DNA from: a bacterium
GTDB lineage: Bacteria > Actinomycetota > Acidimicrobiia > Spongiisociales > ZC4RG35
Length of the DNA: 52,529 nucleotides
Assembly (NCBI GenBank): GCA_024638655.1
Contig: JAHEJW010000018.1
Location: forward strand, 1 to 52,529
Reading direction: 5' to 3'
Positions within the stretch are counted from its first letter, which is position 1, and each line of letters opens with the position of its first letter. Positions 43,521-50,919 of the stretch are shown piece after piece. Made by a program: the position numbers and the translations under genes. A model generated the notes under the pieces. The model ran no database searches. It was not told where the DNA came from and was given only the letters and a program-made list of their open reading frames with translations.

Positions 43521-43545
43521 TGGGGTGAGGGCAGCCTCACCCCAA
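43520..43545. promoter_or_regulatory. Perfect 26-bp palindrome in the divergent promoter, overlapping the kinase start codon
   Basis: Arms TTGGGGTGAGG and CCTCACCCCAA, with a 4-base spacer GCAG. The first arm begins at the A of the kinase ATG on the minus strand. Length and symmetry suit a LuxR-type dimer. On either strand the RNA could also fold into an 11-bp hairpin. Confidence 0.6.
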
Positions 43546-43616
43546 ATCGGAGGCAGATGTGGTTCCAGATCGAACCAGGAACCCATACGTTGGCAAACAC
43601 GACGAAGGAGGTCGGA

Positions 43617-44246
43617 ATGTGGGAATCGAAAGTCGCACCACTATCAGGTCTGCTGTTCGCGCTATTACTGATCGCCAGCTATCTGATCGACCCGAACACC
43701 GATTTCATGCCCCCGGCCGAGGACGTCATCGCGCATCTGGAAGACGGACCCTTGACAGTCATGGCTGCGGCCTATCTGAGGTTGCTGGCAGCGGCAGCAT
43801 TGGTCTGGTTTGGAGGAAGCATCTATGAGACGTTGAGACGGTTTGGGGAAAGGCGGCTTCCCATTCTCGCCTTCGGCGGAAGTCTGTTGGCAGGTTCGCT
43901 CATCGCAATGGGGTCGGTTGCCACAGTGGCGGCCGCGGAGCGCGTCCTGGTGAACGAAGCGATCGACCCGGGGGCAGCAGCCGCTCTGTTCGACATCGCA
44001 GGGATTGCCACGGGCAACGGAGCTCCCATTGGCTTTGCAGTCCTCATAGGGGCGGCGGGCGTGGCCGTTCTAAAGGCGCCGGGCTTTCGGCGCTGGGTTG
44101 GCTGGGCCAGTGTGGCCATCGCTCTAGGCCTCATCTCGCCATATGGATGGATAGTCTTGGCTGCTGTGCTGATCTGGGTCCCAGCGGCTGGTCTATGGAT
44201 CTATCGGGCCAAGTCCAGTGAACGAGAGTTGGTCGGAGCGCGATGA
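43617..44246 (+). CDS. Polytopic membrane protein, unknown function
   Basis: 209 residues, AAGGAGG five bases before the ATG at 43617. About six hydrophobic helices (LSGLLFALLLIASYLI, AAYLRLLAAAALVWFGG, LAGSLIAMGSVATVAAA, PIGFAVLIGAAGVAVL, GWASVAIALGLISPY, GWIVLAAVLIWVPAAGLW). No conserved polar motif identifies a family. The gene overlaps the ABC ATPase gene by four bases (ATGA), so it belongs to the same operon and may be an accessory part of that exporter. Confidence 0.72.
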   Translation: MWESKVAPLSGLLFALLLIASYLIDPNTDFMPPAEDVIAHLEDGPLTVMAAAYLRLLAAAALVWFGGSIYETLRRFGERRLPILAFGGSLLAGSLIAMGSVATVAAAERVLVNEAIDPGAAAALFDIAGIATGNGAPIGFAVLIGAAGVAVLKAPGFRRWVGWASVAIALGLISPYGWIVLAAVLIWVPAAGLWIYRAKSSERELVGAR

Positions 44247-45184
44247 TCGAGGCCGCGCTCGAGATCGAGGCACTCAAGAAGCGATATGGCGAGATCGTCG
44301 CGCTCGATGGAGTCGATCTCACGGTCCCAAGGGGAGAAGTGATCGGACTGCTCGGGCCGAACGGCGCCGGCAAGACGACACTGGTGTCCATAGTCTGCGG
44401 TCTTCGACGGGCAGACGCAGGCACGGTACGGGTGTGTGGAATCGACGCTCTTGCGGACCCTCAGAGCGCTCGCGGACACATCGGCCTCGCTCCTCAGGAA
44501 CTCGGCGTCTATCCCATCGACAGCGTTCACCAGAACCTCAGGTTGTTTGGTGAGTTGTGCGGGTTGCGTTCAGCCAATCTCCAGAGCCAGATCGAAGCAG
44601 TTTCGGCGGCGCTGCGGTTGACCGACCTGATGGACAGGAAGGCTGGAGAGCTTTCAGGTGGCCAGAAGCGGCGGCTTCACACCGCCATCGCACTCCTCGG
44701 CGAGCCACATCTGATCCTCATGGACGAAGCAACCACCGGCGCAGACGTCGAGACGCGAGCAGCACTCATCCAGGTCGTGAGAGACCTGGCAGGGCGCGGG
44801 TCATCTGTGCTCTACTCGACGCACTATCTGGGCGAGGTCGAAGATCTAGAGGCTCGCGTGGTGATCATCGACAATGGGCGCATCATTGCCGAAGGATCCA
44901 TAACCAATCTGATTGCCGGCAACGGCGGGTCGATCGTCGAGCTCGTCTTCAACGGCAAAGCGCCCATTCTCCGGGGTCTCGATGTCACCGTGGATGAATC
45001 GGTAGTCCGGGTCAGGACCGAAGACCCCGGCCGGGAGATGGGAGCGATCTTCGCGGCACTAGGAGACGAGGCCCGACATCTTCAAAGCGTGGAGATAATC
45101 AACCCCAGCCTCGAGACCGTGTTTCTAGAGCTGACCGGGCGACGCTATGAGCCTGAGGAGAACGTCGATGTCATGGCGTCGTAG
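44243..45184 (+). CDS. ABC transporter ATP-binding protein (DrrA/NodI-type exporter)
   Basis: 313 residues. Walker A GPNGAGKTT is at 38-46, Q-loop LAPQELGVYP, signature LSGGQKRRL and Walker B LILMDEATTGAD (A in place of the usual P of DEPT), then the H-loop YSTHYLGEVEDLE. After residue 220 there is a C-terminal extension typical of DrrA-like ATPases. It powers the permease encoded by the next gene, whose start lies inside its end. ABC-2 exporters of this type move lipids, antibiotics or small molecules out of the cell. The substrate is unknown. Confidence 0.92.
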   Translation: MIEAALEIEALKKRYGEIVALDGVDLTVPRGEVIGLLGPNGAGKTTLVSIVCGLRRADAGTVRVCGIDALADPQSARGHIGLAPQELGVYPIDSVHQNLRLFGELCGLRSANLQSQIEAVSAALRLTDLMDRKAGELSGGQKRRLHTAIALLGEPHLILMDEATTGADVETRAALIQVVRDLAGRGSSVLYSTHYLGEVEDLEARVVIIDNGRIIAEGSITNLIAGNGGSIVELVFNGKAPILRGLDVTVDESVVRVRTEDPGREMGAIFAALGDEARHLQSVEIINPSLETVFLELTGRRYEPEENVDVMAS

Positions 45185-45941
45185 CTGGGCTCTGATCCGC
45201 CACGAGTTGAAGGCGCTGAACGACGATCCAGGCAGCTTGGTGTTTCTTCTCATAATGCCTCTACTCATGATGGGCCTGATGAAGCCACTCTTCGGACTCT
45301 CGTTGCAGGCAGACGGCTTCGTCGGAGCCAACGGGGCGGAACAGGCGGTTCCTGGGATGGCAGCAATGTTCGTCACATTCACCGGCAGCTTCGCCGGGTT
45401 CACCTTCTTCCGCGAGCACGGTTGGCACACCTGGGACCGTCTCCGGGCAAGCCAGGCGACGACCCCTGACATCATGGTGGGCAAGCTGGCACCCACAATG
45501 ACTATCGCCGTTGCCCAGATGGTTGCTCTGTTTGCCCTGGGCGTGGCGCTGTTCGATCTCGTGATCGTCGGGTCGTTGGCTGCGCTGTCGATGATCGTCA
45601 TCGGGTTCTCGCTCGCCATGCTGTCGTTCGGAATGGCGATCACCTCGCTGAGCCGAACCTCACTTCAGCTGAATACGTATGTGAACCTGGCTGGGATCGT
45701 CTTCGCAGGTGTGGGTGGAGCCCTCGTCCCGATCACCGTCCTGCCCGAATGGGTGCAGAGCGCCGGCCGCTTCACACCTACCTACTGGGCGATGGACGGA
45801 TTTCTCGACGTGATTCTCGCCGGGGCGGGCATCGCGGACGTCGTCGTCCCCACACTCGTCCTTCTTGGGTTCAGCGCGATATTCACCGCGGTTACTGCGT
45901 TGCGATTCCGCTTCGAAGAGTCGAAGGTCTACGTCGCCTGA
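45168..45941 (+). CDS. ABC-2 type transporter permease
   Basis: 257 residues from the ATG at 45168 (GAGGAG seven bases before it), overlapping the end of the ATPase gene. Six membrane segments in ABC-2 arrangement: a first helix (SLVFLLIMPLLMMGL), a cytoplasmic loop after TGSFAGFTFFREHG with LRASQATTPDIMVGK, then four close helices and a final one. The FREHGWHTWDRLRAS elbow is like DrrB and other drug or lipid exporters. It forms the membrane part with the upstream ATPase. Confidence 0.9.
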   Translation: MSWRRSWALIRHELKALNDDPGSLVFLLIMPLLMMGLMKPLFGLSLQADGFVGANGAEQAVPGMAAMFVTFTGSFAGFTFFREHGWHTWDRLRASQATTPDIMVGKLAPTMTIAVAQMVALFALGVALFDLVIVGSLAALSMIVIGFSLAMLSFGMAITSLSRTSLQLNTYVNLAGIVFAGVGGALVPITVLPEWVQSAGRFTPTYWAMDGFLDVILAGAGIADVVVPTLVLLGFSAIFTAVTALRFRFEESKVYVA

Positions 45942-45971
45942 GACCTGCCCTTGTCAGTAGATGTCGATTGG

Positions 45972-46187
45972 TCAGGTGCCTTCTTCATATTTGAAGGAGA
46001 CTCGGACCCTGGCTCGATATGACATCACGGCGCCGTCTTCGATCTGCATGTCCAGCTTGGACACCTCGGCGATGCGCAAGTCTCTCAGATGCTCGCCGGC
46101 TCTCGCCACGGCAACGCTGGCCGCCTTCTCCCACGATTCGGTCGACGTGCCGACCAATTCGATCACCTTGTAGACGCTCTCGGCCAT
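45972..46187 (-). CDS. Dodecin, flavin-binding storage protein
   Basis: 71 residues, GGAGG six bases before the ATG. VYKVIELVGTSTESWEKAAS and VARAGEHLRDLRIAEV, then YRARVRVSFKYE, are the standard dodecin sequence: one helix on a three-stranded sheet. Dodecins form twelve-subunit hollow spheres that bind FMN, FAD or related flavins and store or protect them; some actinobacterial ones also bind CoA. Length is normal and the gene is a single unit between convergent neighbours. Confidence 0.92.
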   Translation of the reverse strand: MAESVYKVIELVGTSTESWEKAASVAVARAGEHLRDLRIAEVSKLDMQIEDGAVMSYRARVRVSFKYEEGT

Positions 46188-46332
46188 TCTCTACCTCCAG
46201 TCGGGACTTGCTCGAACCTATCAGACTCAGGATCGCTCGATCGACCGTAGCTGACACCTCGAGGGGCTTCGGATAGGCTCGCGCCAGGGCGCAGCTGGTC
46301 GGCGCTCGACATCAGGGCCCAGGAGAAGAGCG

Positions 46333-47112
46333 GTGACCGAGAACGAAGACATCTGGCACCAGCTGTTCGCCGAAGGGAACGCAGTCCTGGATAAGGGACG
46401 AAGGATCCTCGGCAAGATCCCTGCCGACTACCGCTGCATGTTCTGTCACGGGCCTTTCGACGGCTTCGGCGGCAGGGTGATGTCCCTGGTCGGGAGGGGT
46501 CAGTCCAGCCGGCAACCGCAGGTTTGCGACTCCTGTATTCGCCAGGGCAATAAACACCCGGGAGGAGCTCATGTCCCGATTGCGACCGTCTTCGCCGACA
46601 TGCGTGGGTCAACTCCCACCGCCGAGCGAATTGGGGACCGTGCCTTCTCTGCATTGATCAACCGCTTCTACCAGGTCTCTTCAAAGGTGTTGATCGACGC
46701 AGGTGCGCTACTTGGTCGCCTGGCCGGCGATCAGGCGATCGGCTATTTCCTTCCGGGCATGGCCGGCCCGAACTATGCCCACGCTGCCCTCGCCAGCGCT
46801 ATCGAGCTGCTGCGTGCAACCGGCCATACAAGCGAGGAGGGACCGTGGATCCCCCTTGGTGTTGGAGTACATGCCGGGACCGCCTACGTCGGTTTGCTGG
46901 GTGAGCACGGCAGCTCCAAAGAGATGACTGCACTAGGAGACGACATCAATGTAGGGGCACGACTCGCCGACAGTGCTCGAACCGGAGAGATCCTGGCAAG
47001 TCGCCGATTCACAGAAGCAGTCGGTATGGACACTTCGCGGCTCGAGAAGCGCGAGCTGCATCTGAAAGGCAAGACGACAGCCTTTGACGTGGCGGTAATA
47101 GCACCAACCTGA
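46333..47112 (+). CDS. Class III nucleotidyl cyclase with N-terminal zinc-ribbon-like region
   Basis: 259 residues from a GTG at 46333 with AGGAGAAGAG before it. Residues about 35-75 contain CMFCHGPF and CDSC, a likely zinc-binding pair. The cyclase domain follows (ATVFADMRGST, RLAGDQAIGYF, LGVGVHAGTAYVG, LGDDINVGARL). Both metal aspartates and the N/R pair are present. The position of the adenine-selecting lysine holds G/R (LLGRLAGD), so base preference may differ. The C-terminal LHLKGKTTAFDV is typical. Cytosolic; it resembles sensors seen on actinobacterial chromosomes with unknown input. Confidence 0.84.
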   Translation: MTENEDIWHQLFAEGNAVLDKGRRILGKIPADYRCMFCHGPFDGFGGRVMSLVGRGQSSRQPQVCDSCIRQGNKHPGGAHVPIATVFADMRGSTPTAERIGDRAFSALINRFYQVSSKVLIDAGALLGRLAGDQAIGYFLPGMAGPNYAHAALASAIELLRATGHTSEEGPWIPLGVGVHAGTAYVGLLGEHGSSKEMTALGDDINVGARLADSARTGEILASRRFTEAVGMDTSRLEKRELHLKGKTTAFDVAVIAPT

Positions 47113-47164
47113 TGCGTCATGGGCGACTTCGCGCGCCCCGCGGTTTGGATCAGAGGTCGCCGGG

Positions 47165-47170
47165 TATATT
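47165..47170 (+). promoter_or_regulatory. Candidate -10 box of a leaderless transcript (73-residue protein)
   Basis: TATATT ends six bases before the ATG at 47177; TTTGGA lies 15 bases upstream as a weak -35. No ribosome-binding site precedes the ATG. Confidence 0.45.
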
Positions 47171-47176
47171 GCGACC

Positions 47177-47398
47177 ATGTCCAGCAACCACGAGATCACC
47201 GAAGACATCGTCTTCGACCTGGTCAGTATCCAGTATCACGCCCTGCAGGGCGCCCACCTCTACAAGCAGTTCCTCGACGACGCAGAGCAGGCAGACCACC
47301 CCGAAGTGGTCGACTTCATCAAGGAGTGCCAGCAGGCCGATGCAGAGCGCGCCAGGAGGTGCCACGAGCTGCTGAAAGATCTAACCGCAGACACCTGA
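47177..47398 (+). CDS. Small acidic helical protein, unknown function
   Basis: 73 residues. Mostly helix (DIVFDLVSIQYHALQGAHLY, then VVDFIKECQQADAERARR), with two helices of similar length in an antiparallel pair, ferritin-like in feel, and cysteines at 49 and 61 or so. The candidate -10 box six bases before the ATG indicates a leaderless gene, which supports it being real. No family recognised. It converges with the RidA-like gene. Confidence 0.62.
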   Translation: MSSNHEITEDIVFDLVSIQYHALQGAHLYKQFLDDAEQADHPEVVDFIKECQQADAERARRCHELLKDLTADT

Positions 47399-47410
47399 GC
47401 GGCCGAGGAA

Positions 47411-47821
47411 TCATTCGGGCAGTCGGGCCGTCGCAGAGACCTCCACCCTGAGCTCTGGGGCGGCCAAAGCCGACACGATCAGCAAGGTGTGCGGTGGGTA
47501 TCCCCCGTGGGGATAGTGCTCGGCGAATATCTCGTGCCGGGCAGCCCTCCACGGGGCGAGACTCTCCTCACCGACGAGGAAGCTCTTCATGTCAACCACA
47601 TCGGAGGCGCTGGCGCCTACATCGTGGAGAATGGCGACGAGATTGGCAAACGCCTGCTTGAACTGAGCGCCCACATCGTCAGGCCCCACCACCTGACCAT
47701 CGATATCGAAGCCGACCTGTCCAGCTATGAAAACAAAGCGACCAGGCTCGGTCAAGGCCGAATGGCTGTATTGCCCCGCCGGTGCGTGTACTCCGTCAGG
47801 GTTCGAGTAGATGACCGACAT
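47411..47821 (-). CDS. RidA/YjgF family protein lacking the catalytic arginine
   Basis: 136 residues, AGGAGG nine bases before the ATG. The RidA fold is shown by YSHSALTEPGRFVFIAGQVG, the helix QFKQAFANLVAILHDVG and DVVDMKSFLV. In RidA the arginine in F-P-A-R-S (R105 in E. coli) is needed to deaminate 2-aminoacrylate and other imines; the matching residues here read YPPHT, with histidine. It is therefore likely a non-deaminase Rid subfamily member with another ligand or role. Trimeric by family analogy. Confidence 0.85.
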   Translation of the reverse strand: MSVIYSNPDGVHAPAGQYSHSALTEPGRFVFIAGQVGFDIDGQVVGPDDVGAQFKQAFANLVAILHDVGASASDVVDMKSFLVGEESLAPWRAARHEIFAEHYPHGGYPPHTLLIVSALAAPELRVEVSATARLPE

Positions 47822-48173
47822 CGGTGGCTACCTCCTGCATTCGAACAGATCTGGTGTCTTCGCAACCGACGACACCGATCCGGGTCATTCAAGCCGATTC
47901 GCCGATGGCCCGGAACGGGCACTGCTGAAGAAGCTCCGACAGCAATGGAGTCTCGCTAAGTCCGGTCGTGGGGTATCATGACGGTACGTCGTGACACTTC
48001 CGGCGACGCTAAACACGGAAGGCTGAATAGCTAGGAACCGTGGGCCTGACCACTCTCGCCGATAGAGAGGACAGGTCCTTTTCCTATTCTGGGCTGGAGC
48101 CCCTGCTAGCAGAGACCACCCCTCCGAGGACTCACGGTCGAGAACCAGGAACACCCACCAGGTGGGGGCGAGC
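47822..48173. other. Intergenic region, 352 bases, with a TANNNT box and several hairpins
   Basis: No supported protein gene. It holds a GCCCG/CGGGC hairpin (47908-47920), the box TATCAT (47974-47979), and most of the candidate RNA described in the next entry. The first part also serves as the leader of the RidA-like gene. Confidence 0.45.
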
Positions 48174-48192
48174 TCAATGTTCCCGGAAGCCC
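47986..48192 (+). ncRNA. Candidate structured RNA, about 200 bases, unassigned
   Basis: TATCAT at 47974-47979 could start a transcript near 47986. The ends CTTCCGG (47997-48003) and CCGGAAG (48183-48189) are perfectly complementary, as in a closing stem of 6S-like size. Between them are hairpins GTGG/CCAC, CTCTC/GAGAG and GGGC/GCCC. CTTCCG can also pair with CGGAAG at 48016-48021, an alternative fold. It matches no RNA I know (6S, SRP, tmRNA, RNase P and common riboswitches were considered), and the 3' end overlaps the small gene on the other strand. Confidence 0.28.
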
Positions 48193-48407
48193 TCACGCAT
48201 CTCGCCCACAGCCTGGTCGTGGACCAGAATCTGCTCCAGTCCCTTGTTGAACTCCTCGATGACGCCCCACTTGAGAAAAGCCCTCTGCGTGGGTGACAGT
48301 CGCGACATCCGCTGCGTCAGAGCCTCGCGATCGACCCAGAACTCCCCTCGCCTGTCCGACTCGAGGTCAGCCCGCCAGCCACAGATACCTTCGACCGAGT
48401 AATCCAT
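48174..48407 (-). CDS. Small hypothetical protein
   Basis: 77 residues from the ATG at 48407, with TAGCTT ending seven bases upstream, the leaderless pattern; a TTG three codons earlier is the alternative. It starts MDYSVEGICGWRADLESDRR and has a helical middle (TQRMSRLSPTQRAFLKWG). No family recognised. Codon usage looks like that of the neighbours. Its end overlaps the candidate RNA region. Confidence 0.55.
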   Translation of the reverse strand: MDYSVEGICGWRADLESDRRGEFWVDREALTQRMSRLSPTQRAFLKWGVIEEFNKGLEQILVHDQAVGEMREGFREH

Positions 48408-48427
48408 GGCGCCCAAGCTACGCCGGC

Positions 48428-48685
48428 TTACTCGTCCGGGTCCAGGCCCAATTCGACGAATATGCGGTGGCGTTCCTCTTCGTAGCGCTCTATTGATATC
48501 TGGTCGTTGTCATACCGGGCGCTGAGCTGCGCGAATTCCTGCATGAGAGAGTCTTCCTCGGCTCTGCTGAGGTTCTCTTCGTCTTCGGAAGCCGCCTGAC
48601 GCTTCTCTCGCTTCTCGGCTTGCTTCTCCTGACGTGCCTTCTCGCGCGCTCGCTTCTGGAAGCTCTCGCGACTCTTCTTAGCCAC
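48428..48685 (-). CDS. Highly charged small helical protein
   Basis: 85 residues from a GTG at 48685 (no clear ribosome-binding site). The first 30 residues are basic (MAKKSRESFQKRAREKARQE, and then more Lys and Arg), followed by an acidic helical part ending GLDPDE. Similar short basic-acidic proteins are common in actinobacteria, sometimes beside RNA-binding genes. A nucleic-acid or ribosome contact is a guess from charge and from the RRM neighbour. No domain recognised. Confidence 0.6.
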   Translation of the reverse strand: MAKKSRESFQKRAREKARQEKQAEKREKRQAASEDEENLSRAEEDSLMQEFAQLSARYDNDQISIERYEEERHRIFVELGLDPDE

Positions 48686-48715
48686 GTGCGAGCGTGTTTG
48701 ACAGGTTCAGCGGTC

Positions 48716-48970
48716 TCAGCGTGACCGTGGCTTGGCCAGGTTCACCTTCAACTGGCGACCATCGATCTCCTTGCCGTTCAGCTCGGAGATGGCGGTGTTG
48801 GCTGCATCCGAGCTGGTCATTTCGACGAAGCCGAATCCTCTTGATCTGCCTGTTTCGCGATCCATGATGACTTGGGCTGAGGCGACATCGCCGTATTCGG
48901 CGAACAGGCCCTCGAGCTGGCTGTTGGACGTGTTGAAGGAGAGATTCCCCACGTAGATATTGGCTGACAT
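48716..48970 (-). CDS. Single-RRM RNA-binding protein (cold-shock/glycine-rich type without tail)
   Basis: 84 residues, GGAGGAG four bases before the ATG at 48970. RNP2 is NIYVGNLSF and RNP1 is SRGFGFVEM, the two aromatic RNA-binding strands, with the helix QLEGLFAEYGDV between them. Complete RRM, without C-terminal extension. Bacterial single-RRM proteins of this kind bind single-stranded RNA and are often cold-induced in cyanobacteria and others. It lies near a DEAD-box helicase that carries its own RRM. Confidence 0.92.
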   Translation of the reverse strand: MSANIYVGNLSFNTSNSQLEGLFAEYGDVASAQVIMDRETGRSRGFGFVEMTSSDAANTAISELNGKEIDGRQLKVNLAKPRSR

Positions 48971-49175
48971 TGATGCTCCTCCGAGCTGGCCGTCGTTCCA
49001 TTCACCCGGCACCAGGATCCGATCCGAGATGGAAGGAACCTCTGGCTGCGACATCCGACGGAACGAAGAAGCAAGCAAGGCGCGCACACACCTGTCGTGT
49101 GGCACGGGTCAGCCTAACGGGTTGCGGCGGACACCGGACCTTTTGCCGGCTTTGCGAAGCTCCGGCCGAGGGCAA

Positions 49176-49334
49176 TCAGCTATCGGCACCCTCGTCTTCT
49201 TCATCGCGGTCGTGACGTTCCCGCTCCTCGCGGCGCTCCCGCTCGTGCCGCTCATGGGCTTCCTTGCGCTCGCGCTCGTGACGCTCATTCGCCTCTTTGC
49301 GCTCGCGCTCGTAGCGCTCGCTATCTGTCTCCAT
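49176..49334 (-). CDS. Small protein of four 11-residue charged repeats (single-helix type)
   Basis: 52 residues, GGAG eight bases before the ATG at 49334. After METDS come four 11-residue repeats: ERYERERKEAN, ERHERERKEAH, ERHERERREER and ERHDRDEEDEG. Glu and Arg/Lys alternate so that i to i+4 salt bridges are possible throughout, as in stable single alpha-helices. The 33-bp DNA repeat is visible from about 49188 to 49319. Low-complexity sequence makes homology uncertain. The good ribosome-binding site and RNA-related neighbours suggest a real gene. Confidence 0.58.
   Translation of the reverse strand: METDSERYERERKEANERHERERKEAHERHERERREERERHDRDEEDEGADS
49188..49319 (-). repeat. 33-bp tandem repeat, four units, inside the charged small gene
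   Basis: Imperfect tandem units rich in CGCTCG encode the 11-residue repeats. Repeats of this form can change in copy number by slippage. Confidence 0.55.
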
Positions 49335-49467
49335 GATGGTCACTCCAGTTCTAGTAAAGCCGTGGTGGTTTGCCCGCCAGGTGGTATCAGGCGCTAAACC
49401 CGTCAGATCCTCAAATCGGAGCATAGATCGGTCTTGGGCCGAGACCTCACCTAGGTGCGACTCACGA

Positions 49468-50919
49468 CTATCGGGCGACACGCACTCGGAGGCTGCGCCC
49501 GTCGAGCACGGAGCCGTCGAGAGCGGTGATGGCTGTTTTGGCTTCGTCGGCGTCCATTTCCACGAATCCGAAGCCCTTGGACCTCCCTGTCCGACCGTGT
49601 GTGACTATCGACGCACGACTCACCTGTCCGTGCCCGGCGAACAGATTCTCCAGCATTCGATCGGTGATCCTCCACGGAAGATTCCCGACAAAGATGCTCA
49701 AAGACGGCTTTCCAGCAGTCCTGGAAACATCTCGCTTCTTTGAAATGGATCTTGCCGGCCGCTCCGAGCCGTGGCCGCTGTCACGGCGTGGGCTCAAGTG
49801 AACCTCAGGCCTGTTGGCTCTCTCGAGAGGCGAGTCGATCTCGATTGCTCGCTGAATCGACCTTGCATCCTTTTCCTGGCCATCGAGCACAAACGTGATC
49901 ACCGTTCCCCCCGCCCCGGCCCGAGCAGTTCGTCCAGACCTATGGATGTAGTCCTTGTGATCGTTGGCAAGGTCGTAGTGGAGCACGACGTCGATGTCCT
50001 CCACATGAATACCTCGCGCCGCCACGTCGGTTGCTACCAATGCGGATGCCTTCCCATTGCCAAATGCCCGCAAGGCCCTCGTTCGCTGATTCTGGGAACG
50101 ACCTCCGTGCATTGCCACAGCCGATACGTCGCTCTTCTCGAGTTGCTTGACGAGTCGGTCGGCCCCGCGTCTCGTTCTCGTGAAGACGATCGTCCGCTGC
50201 GAATCGCGAATCACGGCGGCTGTGTGAGCCAAACGGTCTGAGCGAGCAACCCGCCAGAAGCGGTGCTCCACATCCAGATCTTGCTCTCCGGTAGGCCCTG
50301 ACTCCACTCTCACCGGATCGCGTTGGCTCTCGCGGGCGAGGACTGCCACGTCCCCGTCAAGAGTGGCAGAGAAGAGAAGTGTCTGCCTGTCAGGGTTCGT
50401 CAAAGAGAGGATCCGGCGGACGGCCGGCAAGAATCCCATATCGGACATCCGATCGGCCTCGTCGACCACCACGATGTCGACACTGCTCAATTCGAGGCAA
50501 CGCTGCTCTATCAGGTCTTCGAGACGTCCCGGTGTTGCAACAAGGATGTCGACACCCCTATTGAGGTCCTTCTTCTGTGGGCCGTAGGGGACGCCACCGA
50601 AGATCGCGGCAATCCGCCGATCGACTGCGGCGGCCAGAGGGGCGAGGTCCCTTCTGATCTGCTCCGCCAGCTCTCGTGTGGGAGCGAGAATCAACCCTCG
50701 AGGGCGCTTCGTCTTGGCTCTCGATACCAGCGAAAGCACCGGTAGACCGAAGGCGAGTGTCTTTCCCGAGCCGGTCGGTGCTCGACCTTGGATGTCTCGA
50801 CCGGCAAGAGAATCGGGAATCGTCGCCATCTGAACTGGGAAGGGCGAGGTGAATCCCTGCCGGGCGAGTGTGCTGACCAACCGTTCAGGCAGGCCAAGTC
50901 TTTCAAAGGTGTTGCTCAT
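49468..50919 (-). CDS. DEAD-box RNA helicase with C-terminal RRM domain
   Basis: 483 residues from the ATG at 50919 (GGAGAAAG before it). Q motif near residue 30, motif I APTGSGKT (47-54), motif Ia PTREL, motif II DEAD (153-156), SAT (motif III) and HRSGRTARAG (motif VI) are present. A basic linker joins it to a complete RRM at about 406-483 (RNP2 IFVGNL, RNP1 SKGFGFVEM). DEAD proteins of the CsdA/DbpA class usually carry other C-terminal RNA-binding forms, so a canonical RRM is notable. It would unwind short RNA duplexes in ribosome assembly or mRNA decay, perhaps in the cold. Confidence 0.93.
   Translation of the reverse strand: MSNTFERLGLPERLVSTLARQGFTSPFPVQMATIPDSLAGRDIQGRAPTGSGKTLAFGLPVLSLVSRAKTKRPRGLILAPTRELAEQIRRDLAPLAAAVDRRIAAIFGGVPYGPQKKDLNRGVDILVATPGRLEDLIEQRCLELSSVDIVVVDEADRMSDMGFLPAVRRILSLTNPDRQTLLFSATLDGDVAVLARESQRDPVRVESGPTGEQDLDVEHRFWRVARSDRLAHTAAVIRDSQRTIVFTRTRRGADRLVKQLEKSDVSAVAMHGGRSQNQRTRALRAFGNGKASALVATDVAARGIHVEDIDVVLHYDLANDHKDYIHRSGRTARAGAGGTVITFVLDGQEKDARSIQRAIEIDSPLERANRPEVHLSPRRDSGHGSERPARSISKKRDVSRTAGKPSLSIFVGNLPWRITDRMLENLFAGHGQVSRASIVTHGRTGRSKGFGFVEMDADEAKTAITALDGSVLDGRSLRVRVAR

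Noticed and set aside
47885-48196. 103-codon minus-strand frame over the candidate RNA
   Set aside because: No ribosome-binding site, an unlikely composition, and it overlaps the 3' end of a better-supported small gene on the same strand.
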